Source: Martinezella tropici
Lineage (GTDB): Bacteria; Pseudomonadota; Alphaproteobacteria; Rhizobiales; Rhizobiaceae
NCBI GenBank assembly: GCA_000799755.1
Contig: JUHI01000024.1
Span: forward strand, 37,561 to 101,560
Length of the DNA: 64,000 nt
Reading direction: 5' to 3'
Under the pieces are notes generated by a model that worked only from the letters and a program-made list of their open reading frames with translations, did no database searches and was not told the DNA's origin. Every line of letters starts with the position of its first letter. Position 1 is the stretch's first letter. Made by a program: the position numbers and the translations under genes. Of the stretch, positions 10,626 to 19,757 are shown piece after piece.

Positions 10626-11753
10626 TCAGTGACTGGTTACAGTTAGCCCCAGCGCCATGAGAAGGCTAGGATCGAGCGTGTCAGGGCCGGATTTACCAAG
10701 GGTCGCACCGAGGCCGAAGCCGTCGTTGTAGGCCCACAGTCCCCAGCCCATGCCCTCGGCTTCGCAGGCTTTCCGCACAGCGAGCAAATAGGCCAAGCGG
10801 GTAGCCTTCGGCCGATTATCGAGGATTCCGAATTCCTCATTGGCTACCACAACGCCGTTCTGGTGCGCCCAGGCGGCCGCCGCATGAATGTCGGCCGCAA
10901 CCTTGGCAGCCGTCCAACCGGACTGGCAATACCATTTGACCTGGCCCTCGGTCTTGGCAGTCTTGGCGGTCTGGCTGACACTGGTGCAGCCGGAGGGATC
11001 GTTCACCGGAAAGATGAGAGCGGAAAGCACCGGTGCATCCTCCGCTGGTAGATCCTTCACCTGCGTGGAGGTCAGGAAGGTCGGATCGTAGAAATGAAAC
11101 ACGTAAACGATGTTTCTGTCCGGCAGAAGCTTCGTCTTCGGCAGGGTGGTGACGTCGTCCCAATGATTGCCAGTGGCCAGGATGGTCACGTTGGGCAGGT
11201 GGCTGCGGATGATGCGCAGCAAGCGGAGTTGCAGGGCATCCCAGTCGCTGCCGTTAGGAAAATTTGGTTCGTTGAGGGTTTCGACGAAGGTGAGGTTCGG
11301 GTTGAGCGGCGCCAGCAGAGGTGCAAGCTGATCCCAGAATTTCGCCAGCGACGCGCGGTCGCGTGGATTGTTCGAAAGGTCCCATTTTTGGCGTTCCGGT
11401 GATATGGATACGCCAAGTCCTGCATTTTGGATCGCCGCCATCTGCACCACTAACGCCTTGGCCACGTCAACATCCAGCTCGCCGTCCGGCTGCTGCAGGG
11501 CGGAGGGTGAGAGCGGCACGCGCACGTAGGTGAACCCGGCCGATTTGATCTGCTTGAGGACTTGGAGGCTGACATAGCTGGCATAAAAGCTTATGGGATG
11601 CGCGCCCGGATCTGAAAACCAGCGATTGATATTGGCGCCCCGGCGCAATGTTTCAACGCGATTAGGCGGCGGCTGACCGTTGGCATTCACACTATTCGTA
11701 AAAGAGATCTGAAACGCCATCGCTGTAAGGAAGAGGCGAGCAACCGTCTTCAT
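10626..11753 (-). CDS. Secreted glycoside hydrolase family 5 (endoglucanase-like)
   Basis: A 375-residue exported protein. Starting at ATG 11753, the N terminus (MKTVARLFLTAMAFQISF) is a Sec signal peptide; an in-frame start further upstream would spoil it. The mature part is a GH5-type (clan A) TIM barrel. The conserved acid/base is Glu162 in ETLNEPNF, the nucleophile is Glu307 in ANEEFGIL, and the WGLWAYNDGFG strand-8 stretch follows. GH5 members with this pattern usually cut beta-1,4-glucans (cellulase) or mannans. It is divergent from the exported protein at 11924. In a rhizobium it could act on plant wall polymers or on the bacterium's own exopolysaccharide. The substrate is not deducible. 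Confidence 0.85.
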   Translation of the reverse strand: MKTVARLFLTAMAFQISFTNSVNANGQPPPNRVETLRRGANINRWFSDPGAHPISFYASYVSLQVLKQIKSAGFTYVRVPLSPSALQQPDGELDVDVAKALVVQMAAIQNAGLGVSISPERQKWDLSNNPRDRASLAKFWDQLAPLLAPLNPNLTFVETLNEPNFPNGSDWDALQLRLLRIIRSHLPNVTILATGNHWDDVTTLPKTKLLPDRNIVYVFHFYDPTFLTSTQVKDLPAEDAPVLSALIFPVNDPSGCTSVSQTAKTAKTEGQVKWYCQSGWTAAKVAADIHAAAAWAHQNGVVVANEEFGILDNRPKATRLAYLLAVRKACEAEGMGWGLWAYNDGFGLGATLGKSGPDTLDPSLLMALGLTVTSH

Positions 11754-11923
11754 GGTGCGAACTCCCCATCCTTCCAAAGTAGCGCCAGATTGTCATTTCG
11801 ATGCTACAGTTAGATATAGACCAGAATTCCAAATCAACAGGTCGCTCAACCGGAGTTTCATCGCACCGTCGCCGAATTCGGCTATACCGAGGCGGCTGTC
11901 GGCAAACGGCAAGAGGAAGCCGG
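11754..11923. promoter_or_regulatory. Divergent promoter region of the glycosidase locus
   Basis: A 170-bp gap between two divergent secreted-enzyme genes. AT-rich patches around 11800-11830 could carry promoters. AAGAGGA (11911-11917) is the ribosome binding site for the gene starting at 11924. Confidence 0.4.
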
Positions 11924-12904
11924 ATGCGTTTCTTCCAGTCCCTGCAAGTGTTCATCTTGGTCGTGTGTTTTGCCACCGCCGCCAATCCTTTCGCGGCCGA
12001 CGAGGTTTTTGCCTCAACCACCAAGGCATGGATCTCCAGCAACGACCCTACCCACGGCGGAGCACCCGATTTCTGGTCGATGTTTGAGCCTGGTGCGCCC
12101 TGGGCAAGGGCAATGGCACATGTCGAGGGCATCTCGATCGCCCAGAACCTTGTCACCAACGGACCGCCGGACAAGCTGCGCTCCTTTTATGCCTTTTTAA
12201 AGCAAAACCACCTCAAGCTTGCCGTCAGCATCGGCATGCTCACCTGGTCAAATCGCTGCGGAAAGCATGTGGAAGGCTACGTGCCGCCGGGCGGTTCCGA
12301 CTATGTGGCTCAAAGAATCAAGGCGCTTGGCGGCGAGCTCGACACGATCGACATCGATGAAGCCTTCTGGTTCGGACGGTTCTATGGCGGTGAGAATGCT
12401 TGTCACAGCCCGATCGATGCGCTTGCCGCAGATGTGGCGGCGAATTTCAATGCCTATAGACGCGTATTTCCCAACGTGGAGCTCGGGGACACCGAGCCGC
12501 TGGGGCCGCCACCTTCCGGCGATCCGACCGGTCGCTGGGCGAAGGAGACGCAAGCCTGGCTCGACGCCCTGGAGAAGCAAACGGGCTCGCACCTTGCCGT
12601 TGTCCACGAAGACATTACCGATTGGGATCGACCGCTCGCGGGCTATCTGCCTGCTGTCGCCGATCTGGTGCGGCGCAATCACATCGCCTTTGCCCCGATC
12701 ATCATAGCCGCAAGGCCGAACGGGCCGGACGCCGCCTGGATGGCGAGCGCCGAACATAACATCGCCCTGTTGAAGGCGTCCGCTGCCTGGCCGCCGGATC
12801 AGATCGTCTTTGCCACGTGGCACGCCTTTCCGACCCGTAACCTGCCGGACAGTTCGCCCGAGGCGTTCACTCATCTGGTTAATTTTTATTTCGACGGTCG
12901 GTGA
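11924..12904 (+). CDS. Secreted putative TIM-barrel glycosidase, family not recognised
   Basis: A 326-residue exported protein of unknown function. The start at ATG 11924 gives a clean signal peptide (MRFFQSLQVFILVVCFATAA) and has AAGAGGA upstream. The mature sequence alternates beta strands and helices like a TIM barrel: HVEGISIAQNLV, LKLAVSIGML, LDTIDIDEAFWFGRF, NVELGDTEPL, HLAVVHEDITDW, IAFAPIIIAARPNG, and FATWHAFPTRNLPDSSPEAFTHLVNFYF at the C terminus. Acidic residues at strand ends (IDIDEAF, DTEP, HED) could be catalytic. Its stop overlaps the next gene's region, and it sits between a GH5 enzyme and the tri-modular enzyme, so a role in glycan breakdown is inferred. I cannot assign a CAZy family. 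Confidence 0.7.
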   Translation: MRFFQSLQVFILVVCFATAANPFAADEVFASTTKAWISSNDPTHGGAPDFWSMFEPGAPWARAMAHVEGISIAQNLVTNGPPDKLRSFYAFLKQNHLKLAVSIGMLTWSNRCGKHVEGYVPPGGSDYVAQRIKALGGELDTIDIDEAFWFGRFYGGENACHSPIDALAADVAANFNAYRRVFPNVELGDTEPLGPPPSGDPTGRWAKETQAWLDALEKQTGSHLAVVHEDITDWDRPLAGYLPAVADLVRRNHIAFAPIIIAARPNGPDAAWMASAEHNIALLKASAAWPPDQIVFATWHAFPTRNLPDSSPEAFTHLVNFYFDGR

Positions 12905-12954
12905 GAGGCTCCGTTTGGAACGCAATTTGGCACGCGATGATGGGAAACCTGCGG

Positions 12955-15900
12955 ATGAAACGTCTAATATCGATGCTCAGCGCAGCCTTCGTTCTCGCGG
13001 CGGCGTTCGCAAGCCCCGCGACTGCGGCTCCCACGCCGCCGGTGATCGGCGTCAACCTCGTCAACGAGCCCTATAAGCAGAGCGTTTTGGAGCAGGAGGC
13101 GACATTCAAGGCTCTGCAATCGGCCGGCGTCCACGTCATCCGCGCCGGCATCCCCGACAATGATGACGGCCTGGCCTTTGCGCAGCGGGCCTATGCTCAC
13201 GGGATCAAGATCGAGTGGTTGCTATGGATCTATCCCGATCGCGGAACCGCGTGGCCGAAACTGCCCGACGCCTACAGAGGCAAGAACTTCTGGCGCGGCT
13301 ACCCGCTCTCGACGACGAATGCCGACCAATTGAAGGCTGCAGTCGGCGCGCAATTGGCAAGGCTGGAAAACAAGGGCGTCGTGCTCGCCGGCTTCGAACT
13401 CGGCAACGAGATCAACTGGACCGGCTTCAATGCCGATTTTCCCCTCTCGGCCAACGGGCGAATCCTGGACGAGGAAGACCTCGCCAAGGATCCCGAAGGG
13501 CAAAAGATCACAAAGGGCTATTTGCGCTATCTTGACAGTCTCGCCGCACTGAAGACCCTACGCGATGGATCGAGGCTCAACCGGGAGACGCCGATCCTCT
13601 CCGCAGGCCTCTCCGATCCGACTGGATCGGAGACGTGGCTTAAGAGCGTCGGGGCCGATGCGGTCGGCGTCGAGGCCACCCTCCACTTTCTCCAGGCCCA
13701 TGGCCTCGACAGGCTGGTCGACGGCTACGGCCTGCATCTCTACCCTTATGCGACGAGCCCGGGGACGACTGAAGGCGTCGCCGGGCTCCGCACACATCTT
13801 GAAGCCAACGGTCTATCTGAATGCCGGCCAGCCGCCGGCATTGTCGGAAAGCCTTGCTGGATCACGGAATGGAACTTCAACGGCCTGAAGGGGCTCGACG
13901 CATGCCCGATCGATGACGGCATGCGGGTCGAGGCCGTGCAAGACATGCGCGGCCTGTTCAGCGAGCTTTGGCGACAAAACCGTCTGGGCGGAGCGCTCTA
14001 CTATACCTGGCAAGGTGCCCTTCATGCAGCGGTGGAAGACCATGACAGCGCATTTCGCTGCGGCGCGGTGACAGAAAGCGGGCGCCTGGCGGTCGCGCCG
14101 ATCCCGGCTCCTACAGCTGCAAGCGAGACCGGTCCTGACGCCGGCCACGCCGGATCGATCAAGCCAAGGCCCTGTGACCTCTATGCAGCCGACAATACGC
14201 CTTGCGTCGCCGCGCACAGCACCGTGCGCGCGCTGTACGCCAAATATGGCGGTCCGCTCTATCAGGTGGAGAGGGCTTCAGACGGCACCAGGCAAAATAT
14301 CGGCCTGCTTTCCGACGGCTACGCAAACGGCACCTTGCAGGACGAATTCTGCGCCAACACCACCTGCATCATCACCCGGATTTACGATCAGTCGCCAAGG
14401 CGCAACGACCTCGCGATTGCCGTCGGCGGACGGTACAAGGGGCCGGCCGCCAATGGCGCCGATCTCGGTGCCGCCGCGGATGCGTTGCCGATTACGGCTG
14501 GCGGCCACCAGGTTTACGGCCTCTCGATTTCCCCCGGTATGGGTTACCGCAACAACCAGACTTCGGGCGTTGCGGTCAATGGAGAGCCGGAGGGTATGTA
14601 TATGGTCGCCTCCGGAACCCATTTCAATTCAGGCTGCTGTTTCGACTATGGCAACGCCGAGACGAGCGGCGCAGATACCGGGGCGGGGCATATGGATGCT
14701 CTCAATGTCAGCAGAAATCTGGAGTGGCCCGACTGCCGCAACGGGCCTGCAGAGCCCGGAGTGCAGGCCGACCTCGAAAACGGAATATTCGATTGGGACA
14801 AGCCAAGCTGCAATCCCGCTTCGAATATAGGCGATGGGCTGCATCCCTTCATCTCAGCATGGCTGAAGAACAATGGTCAGACGCAATTTGCATTGAAATG
14901 GGGCGACGCGCAGTCAGGTGGGCTCCACGCCATCTATTCCGGCGCGCTTCCCGCGGGATACGCGCCAATGCGACAGGAAGGCGCGATCCTCCTCGGCATC
15001 GGCGGCGACAACAGCCATGCCTCCGCGGGCTCCTTCTTCGAAGGCGCGCTGACGGCGGGTCTTCCGACCGAGGGGGCGGAGAGTGCCGTCCAGTCCGACA
15101 TTGTCGCTGCGCGCTACGGCGCATCCACGCGCCTGTCCGGAACGCTGACGCCGGGCGCGGAAATCTCCTTGCGGGCCACCACGCCCTGCTGCACCGGAGA
15201 CTATATCCGAGACGAGAATTCCGCCGCCGTCATCGTGCCCATCACCGCGGACAGTCCCGAGCCAGACAAGGGCGATGCGACCTGGATCGTTCGCCGTGGC
15301 CTTGCCGACAGTGCCTGCATCTCGCTAGAATCGAGCAATCACCCCGGCGACTTCCTGAGACGCCGGAACCTTGCGCTCAGCGTAGCACCATTCGACGGCA
15401 CAGGCCCCGGCCGGTCTGATACCACCTTCTGTCCCGAGCCTGGAAAGAACGGGCAGGGAAGTTCATTCCGGACGGTGGATGACGCGACAAAATACATTCG
15501 CCACTACCTTGGAAAGCTCTATGTCGCCGGCAATGGTGGCGCAAATCCTTGGGATGCCACAGCGCATTGGAGCGACGACACCAGCTTCATCATCGGCCCC
15601 CCGCTTTCCGCCCTTACGGCGGGCGGGGGCGGCGCGGCCGCCGCCCCGGATACCCGGCCGTCCCCGGCCACGCCGCTTGAGTTCGGCATCGATCGGTCCA
15701 ACATGGCGACGCAGTGGACCTTGGCATGGCCGCAGGAGCCCAAGGTCTCACCCTTTTTGTCCGCCGACTACAACAAGCCCGGGAATTTCGAGGCGCGCCG
15801 CGTTGCCGTGATGGACGGGATCGCGCGGGTTCACGCCGAATGGTTTCGCGACGGCCTGGGCAATGCCGCTCAGGCGATCGATATTTTGAGGCTCGTACAC

Positions 15901-16896
15901 CAGCGCCACATGAAAATGCTCGCGATCATCAGCGCGGCATCCACCGACTATCCACCGGGCGCCTATATCGACAAGGCTCAGAGCGGCTGCCAATGGGGGA
16001 CCTATCCTCTGAGCAAGATCAACCTTGCCGCCTATCAGAAGCGTATCGAGGCGGAGCTTTCGGCAATCCGCGACGCTGGCGAGACGGTCGACGCCTTCGA
16101 AATTGGCAATGAGCTCGATCTTTATTGCAACGATGCGGATAATCCAACCGGCACGGACTGGGCCAAGCACCAGTGGAAATGGTTCCTGAGCGACGCCCAG
16201 GTGCAGGCCTTCGCGCGCGGCTATGCGCCCTTTCTGGCGTCCTCGGTCGCCTCGATCCGCAAGTATTTTCCCAAGGCCGAAATCATCACATATGGCAATT
16301 CCATGCCAGCTTCGGCGCCGCTGATCGAAGCTCTGGCCAGCATGCGCGACACGGACGGCAGAACGACCGATTACACCGGGTTGATCGACGGCTACGGCGC
16401 GCATCTTTACCCGACCTCGACCACCACCCTGGCGATGGTCGAGGAGCTCACCGACGAACTGCACTACGAGGCCGCTCACTACCCGCATGTGAACCAGAAA
16501 CCTATTTGGATCACGGAGTGGAACCCGGCGGGGTCGAGCTGGTGGAACGGTCAACCCTGGTATTTTCAATACGACGCCCGCGGCAAGCCCGGAGGTGACT
16601 TGAACAAGGCTGATACGAGCGGAACCTATCCGGCGATGGACCGGGCGGGCGCCATCCGCGTCTTCAACAAAGATGTCGTCGAGACGCTGCGATCGTCAGC
16701 AAGCTTGCCTGTGAACATCAGCCACGTCCTTTACTACGCCTACGATTCCGCCGGCCAATCGCCAAAATGCGCTGAGGTCAAATACAGCTGGAAGACGAAC
16801 CTTCCGGCCGGATTTTGCCTGGACGGCATGACGGATCCCTCCACCGGCGACCTGCTGCCTGGTATCGCAGCTGCAGTCGCCGGCACTGCGCACTAG
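12955..16896 (+). CDS. Secreted tri-modular enzyme: clan-A GH / GH54-CBM42 arabinofuranosidase / clan-A GH
   Basis: A 1313-residue exported protein. A signal peptide (MKRLISMLSAAFVLAAAF) starts at ATG 12955; an in-frame GTG at 12901 would only add 18 residues. Module 1 (about 25-390) is a clan-A TIM barrel with Glu152 in GNEINW and Glu305 in WITEWN. Module 2 (about 403-720) matches the GH54 arabinofuranosidase catalytic domain (CDLYAADNTPCVAAHSTVRALY, YRNNQTSGVAVNGEPEGMY, GCCFDYGNAE with Glu569 as putative nucleophile, and LGIGGDNS with Asp685 as a candidate acid). CBM42/AbfB follows (about 727-880, beta-trefoil with YIRDENS, DFLRRRN and YIRHYLG repeats). A Gly/Ala/Pro linker leads to module 3 (about 905-1313), a second clan-A barrel with Glu1053 in GNELDLY and Glu1188 in WITEWNP. 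Modules 1 and 3 look like paralogues. Together they may strip arabinose and then cleave the exposed backbone. Confidence 0.82.
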   Translation: MKRLISMLSAAFVLAAAFASPATAAPTPPVIGVNLVNEPYKQSVLEQEATFKALQSAGVHVIRAGIPDNDDGLAFAQRAYAHGIKIEWLLWIYPDRGTAWPKLPDAYRGKNFWRGYPLSTTNADQLKAAVGAQLARLENKGVVLAGFELGNEINWTGFNADFPLSANGRILDEEDLAKDPEGQKITKGYLRYLDSLAALKTLRDGSRLNRETPILSAGLSDPTGSETWLKSVGADAVGVEATLHFLQAHGLDRLVDGYGLHLYPYATSPGTTEGVAGLRTHLEANGLSECRPAAGIVGKPCWITEWNFNGLKGLDACPIDDGMRVEAVQDMRGLFSELWRQNRLGGALYYTWQGALHAAVEDHDSAFRCGAVTESGRLAVAPIPAPTAASETGPDAGHAGSIKPRPCDLYAADNTPCVAAHSTVRALYAKYGGPLYQVERASDGTRQNIGLLSDGYANGTLQDEFCANTTCIITRIYDQSPRRNDLAIAVGGRYKGPAANGADLGAAADALPITAGGHQVYGLSISPGMGYRNNQTSGVAVNGEPEGMYMVASGTHFNSGCCFDYGNAETSGADTGAGHMDALNVSRNLEWPDCRNGPAEPGVQADLENGIFDWDKPSCNPASNIGDGLHPFISAWLKNNGQTQFALKWGDAQSGGLHAIYSGALPAGYAPMRQEGAILLGIGGDNSHASAGSFFEGALTAGLPTEGAESAVQSDIVAARYGASTRLSGTLTPGAEISLRATTPCCTGDYIRDENSAAVIVPITADSPEPDKGDATWIVRRGLADSACISLESSNHPGDFLRRRNLALSVAPFDGTGPGRSDTTFCPEPGKNGQGSSFRTVDDATKYIRHYLGKLYVAGNGGANPWDATAHWSDDTSFIIGPPLSALTAGGGGAAAAPDTRPSPATPLEFGIDRSNMATQWTLAWPQEPKVSPFLSADYNKPGNFEARRVAVMDGIARVHAEWFRDGLGNAAQAIDILRLVHQRHMKMLAIISAASTDYPPGAYIDKAQSGCQWGTYPLSKINLAAYQKRIEAELSAIRDAGETVDAFEIGNELDLYCNDADNPTGTDWAKHQWKWFLSDAQVQAFARGYAPFLASSVASIRKYFPKAEIITYGNSMPASAPLIEALASMRDTDGRTTDYTGLIDGYGAHLYPTSTTTLAMVEELTDELHYEAAHYPHVNQKPIWITEWNPAGSSWWNGQPWYFQYDARGKPGGDLNKADTSGTYPAMDRAGAIRVFNKDVVETLRSSASLPVNISHVLYYAYDSAGQSPKCAEVKYSWKTNLPAGFCLDGMTDPSTGDLLPGIAAAVAGTAH

Positions 16897-16952
16897 TCGC
16901 GATTACCCAGCCGCCACCGCATTCGCATGAACTCGTACTGGGCTACTTTCGG

Positions 16953-16986
16953 AAAGAAAAAAGGGCCGACAGATAGACTGCGGCCC
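16953..16986 (-). terminator. Rho-independent terminator on the minus strand
   Basis: Read on the minus strand, GGGCCG (16981-16986) and CGGCCC (16963-16968) form a 6-bp GC stem around a 12-base loop, followed directly by a run of six T and TCTTTCC. It ends transcription coming from the right, either from the PIN gene (345 bp away) or from a small RNA encoded in the gap. Confidence 0.7.
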
Positions 16987-17115
16987 ATAAAGTGTGAAGG
17001 TCAAAAACCTCCAGAGGGGAACAGCTGCTGCGACGGAACTGGGAGGAAGCCGTCATATGCATCAGCTACGCTCCTTATGCCCGATTTTGCATCATCGATG
17101 CATCCATTTTTTGTG
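16960..17115 (-). ncRNA. Candidate small RNA ending at a strong terminator
   Basis: The minus strand upstream of the terminator has no protein-coding sequence but contains an anti-Shine-Dalgarno-like stretch (TTCCTCCC, near 17040-17050) and a second C-rich patch (TTCCCCTCTGGAGG). Trans-acting small RNAs of rhizobia with such motifs are known. I see no clear promoter and the 5' end is a guess, so this is a hypothesis resting on the orphan terminator. Confidence 0.28.
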
Positions 17116-17330
17116 CATTGCAGCTATGCGAACGCGGCTGGGCCGTGTTCATTTGATTTGCATGCAACTGGGATATGGTGCCGCCGACGATGGAGGCACC
17201 CGAAGCACGCGCATCGCTCAAATGAGCTGCGGGCCTCGCGCCTTGGCAACGGTCGCTTGGATCGATCTCACTTCTAGGATGGCGATTGCCGCAATAGCAC
17301 AGTCTTGTGAAGACTTATTGTCCCAGCCCG

Positions 17331-17744
17331 TCATCGCTGCGCTGTTACGTCGAGTAGCTGCTCGATTGGCACCACAGGAACGATATTTTTCACCAATTCC
17401 TCCAGCTCCTTGTCGAGGGTCACGAAGGCATCAGCCTGGAGTTTCGTCAAGGCGATGTATTCTGCATGATAAGTGTCAGGCCAAGCTAGTTGCTCGGCCA
17501 CCGTCCATGCGTGACGTTGGAGCGTTCTGTCCCCTAGAAATCTAAGCTTCAAGGTCTGAAGGTAGGCGAGCGCTGTATCGGCTGCCTTGCGGTCAAGCAC
17601 CCCACGAGCAACCTCTCCGTATAGCATGGACAGCAGTTGCGATCGCATGAGCGTAGGAGCCATCATCTTATCCGCTGGAGATATCTTCGCGCTCGTCGTT
17701 GCAAGACGCAGCGCCACATCCGGACCAATTACAAATCGCGCCAT
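17331..17744 (-). CDS. PIN domain protein (VapC-like ribonuclease), orphan
   Basis: A 137-residue single-domain PIN protein, the fold of VapC toxins that cleave tRNA or mRNA using a cluster of acidic residues. Asp9, Asp90 and Asp111 (FVTLDKEL) fit the conserved acids. The position normally holding Glu reads Gln36 (APTLMRSQLLSMLY), a variant I associate with one PIN subgroup. A start at 17744 has GGAG upstream. No antitoxin-like gene is seen immediately upstream or downstream on the same strand, which is unusual for a vapBC pair. It could be a solitary PIN nuclease, or its partner may have been lost in this gene-poor region. Confidence 0.72.
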   Translation of the reverse strand: MARFVIGPDVALRLATTSAKISPADKMMAPTLMRSQLLSMLYGEVARGVLDRKAADTALAYLQTLKLRFLGDRTLQRHAWTVAEQLAWPDTYHAEYIALTKLQADAFVTLDKELEELVKNIVPVVPIEQLLDVTAQR

Positions 17745-18161
17745 TCTCTACTCCGGAAAAGACAAGGAGATGGCCATCGACAGCTCGGAATGGCGCGACC
17801 TTGCATCTTCTCACCGTACCAGCCTTGCGTTGCAAGAAGCAATAGCTTCGGCTTGAGCGCGGCCGGTCGGCACGAGGAGGGTGAGCAGTTGGACACCGCA
17901 TCTAAACACGCATCAAAGGGGCGCATATTTAGATCAGTACCCCTAAAGAGTTCGTTTCGCAGATAATCCCAGTTATGAGCTTCTTGGCCGGGTGAGTGGC
18001 TCCCAACAAGAAGCAATCGAACTCACCTAGAGTGCCGCGCAAACCGAAGAGCAGATCAACCGCCTGAAGACATTTGAGCGAGCAATGCATGATCGCGCCG
18101 GCCCATAACTGACGAGGGCGAAAATGTAGCCGTCGAACCACAAAATTGAGGGAGAGCTCGA
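17745..18161. other. Gap upstream of the PIN gene
   Basis: 417 bp without a convincing gene. Short open frames exist on both strands (for example minus 17729-18016) but have no recognisable domain, overlap each other, and do not resemble an antitoxin. It may be decayed sequence. Confidence 0.45.
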
Positions 18162-19676
18162 CTAAGCGCCAAGCGACGCCAACCAACGCAGACGCCTGCT
18201 CAACGCCACCAGCATCGCCAATACGCAAGCATAGGTCAGCACACCTGTGACGATCTGAAGGACAAAAATTTCGTGCCAGGACAAAGCCTCTGAAAAGCTC
18301 TCTCGAACCAAAAACACCGCGACGACCATGATAAGGCTCGAAGGCACGATCAATAACGCTGCCCCCTTGGTAATTTCCAACCAATCCACGTTGGCGAGTT
18401 TCGACTGTAGTACGATGCAGGTCAAAAGCGCAAAAGCAGCCGTGAAGCATTGCGCACTTGCCAGCGCCCGCAATCCGAATTGTGCGACCACGATGACGAC
18501 TACGAGCGAGATCGCAACATTCAAGAGCGTGACTGGAAACCGGTATCCGATCCGTCCGACAACCGAAAGCGACGCCTCGTTGATGTAGCCCGGGGAGAGC
18601 AGCAGTTGTCGCAGACACAGAAAAGGAATTAGTGAGGCTGCGGGCATCCAGGCATCACCAAGCACGAGCCGCACGACCGGCTCGGATACCTGCCCTAGTC
18701 CAAGATACATGGGCGCGGCAATGGCAATTAACACCAGAACGAACCGATCACAAGCAAAGCCGGCCCGGCGGGTCGATCCGGCAGGCTCCAGGTGCGCGCG
18801 GCGGAAAACAACCCAACTCAGCGACCGAGCCGGCTCACCCAGCAGCTCGGACACGACGGCAACGACACGCTCTGCAGCCCTGTAGAATCCAGCGTCCGCT
18901 ATTCCGAGAAAGCTTCCGACGACCAGGGTCCCAGAATAGGAGCCAATAAAGACGACCAGGCGATTGCCGACGATCTGGCGAGAAAATGCCAGGACTTCGA
19001 TGACAACTGGCTTTGTGAGATGCAGGCGCGGCAATCGCGCCGCGGCATGCGCCGATCCAAGCAAGAGAACAAGCTGGCAAACGACTTTCGCCACGGCCAA
19101 AGATGACGCATTCCCATGCTGGCCAAGCATCACGATTGCTGTTATCAGGCCAGACAACTCGCCCCCAATCCTGACGATTGCACGTTGGCGCAGCCGCCCC
19201 GAGGCAACGAGCCTTCCATCAAACGCTGCAGTCAGCGCCGCCGGCAACATCCAGCCGCTGAATAAGGCCAGAATCGCGCTCTGTGCTTCATCGCCAGTAA
19301 ACATGTGGAAGACGATCGCAGCCACCAGGCCGACGGCAGTGAGTAAGCCTCCGCTGATGAGCGAGATGGTAGCGACTTGATCAAAGCAATGATCAGCATC
19401 TCGCGCTTTCATGATGAATTCCGCCCATCCGCCTTCCGCCACAACCACCAGCAGCATCGCTATGGCGGATGTGAAGGCAAAGAGCCCAAATTCTTCCGGG
19501 CTCAACATGCGCGCCGCAACGAAAAAGGTCGCGACTTGAGAAAATTGCGAGACGATCTTGGCGGCAACGATCCAAATTCCGCCGGATACGATCATCGGCA
19601 GAAACTGGCCCCTTGCCGCCCCTCGCGATTGTGATTGGCCGGTGTGAGGATCTGTGTCCTTGATCGATAAAACCAT
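18162..19676 (-). CDS. Polysaccharide flippase (Wzx/oligosaccharide flippase family)
   Basis: A 504-residue integral membrane protein of the MVF/PST superfamily with about 12-14 hydrophobic segments. The N-terminal stretch IVSGGIWIVAAKIVSQFSQV followed by ARMLSPEEFGLFAFTSAIA is typical of O-antigen and exopolysaccharide translocases, which flip undecaprenyl-linked repeat units across the inner membrane. ATG 19676 (MVLSIKD) is preferred to the TTG at 19703. No glycosyltransferase or polymerase gene is nearby, so it is either an isolated flippase or the remnant of a larger polysaccharide island. Its base composition is less GC-biased than core operons on either side. Confidence 0.8.
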   Translation of the reverse strand: MVLSIKDTDPHTGQSQSRGAARGQFLPMIVSGGIWIVAAKIVSQFSQVATFFVAARMLSPEEFGLFAFTSAIAMLLVVVAEGGWAEFIMKARDADHCFDQVATISLISGGLLTAVGLVAAIVFHMFTGDEAQSAILALFSGWMLPAALTAAFDGRLVASGRLRQRAIVRIGGELSGLITAIVMLGQHGNASSLAVAKVVCQLVLLLGSAHAAARLPRLHLTKPVVIEVLAFSRQIVGNRLVVFIGSYSGTLVVGSFLGIADAGFYRAAERVVAVVSELLGEPARSLSWVVFRRAHLEPAGSTRRAGFACDRFVLVLIAIAAPMYLGLGQVSEPVVRLVLGDAWMPAASLIPFLCLRQLLLSPGYINEASLSVVGRIGYRFPVTLLNVAISLVVVIVVAQFGLRALASAQCFTAAFALLTCIVLQSKLANVDWLEITKGAALLIVPSSLIMVVAVFLVRESFSEALSWHEIFVLQIVTGVLTYACVLAMLVALSRRLRWLASLGA

Positions 19677-19757
19677 CGCCAACGTTCCGATTTGGTAGGG
19701 CAACGATCACCATGTACTAGACGAGCAGCACATGGTGATCGCCCTCAAGCTCAGGGG

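Larger units (their letters stand above)
16897..17330. other. Non-coding accessory-looking region
   Basis: 434 bp with no convincing gene. Base composition is more AT-rich and irregular than the flanking operons. Open frames here on the plus strand have no family resemblance and poor starts. The only strong structure is the minus-strand terminator at 16953-16986, and a possible small RNA reading into it. Confidence 0.5.

Noticed and set aside
16927..17545. Overlapping plus-strand open frames (116 and 183 codons)
   Set aside because: They have no family resemblance and poor starts, and the second overlaps the PIN gene on the other strand, so they look like chance frames in non-coding DNA.
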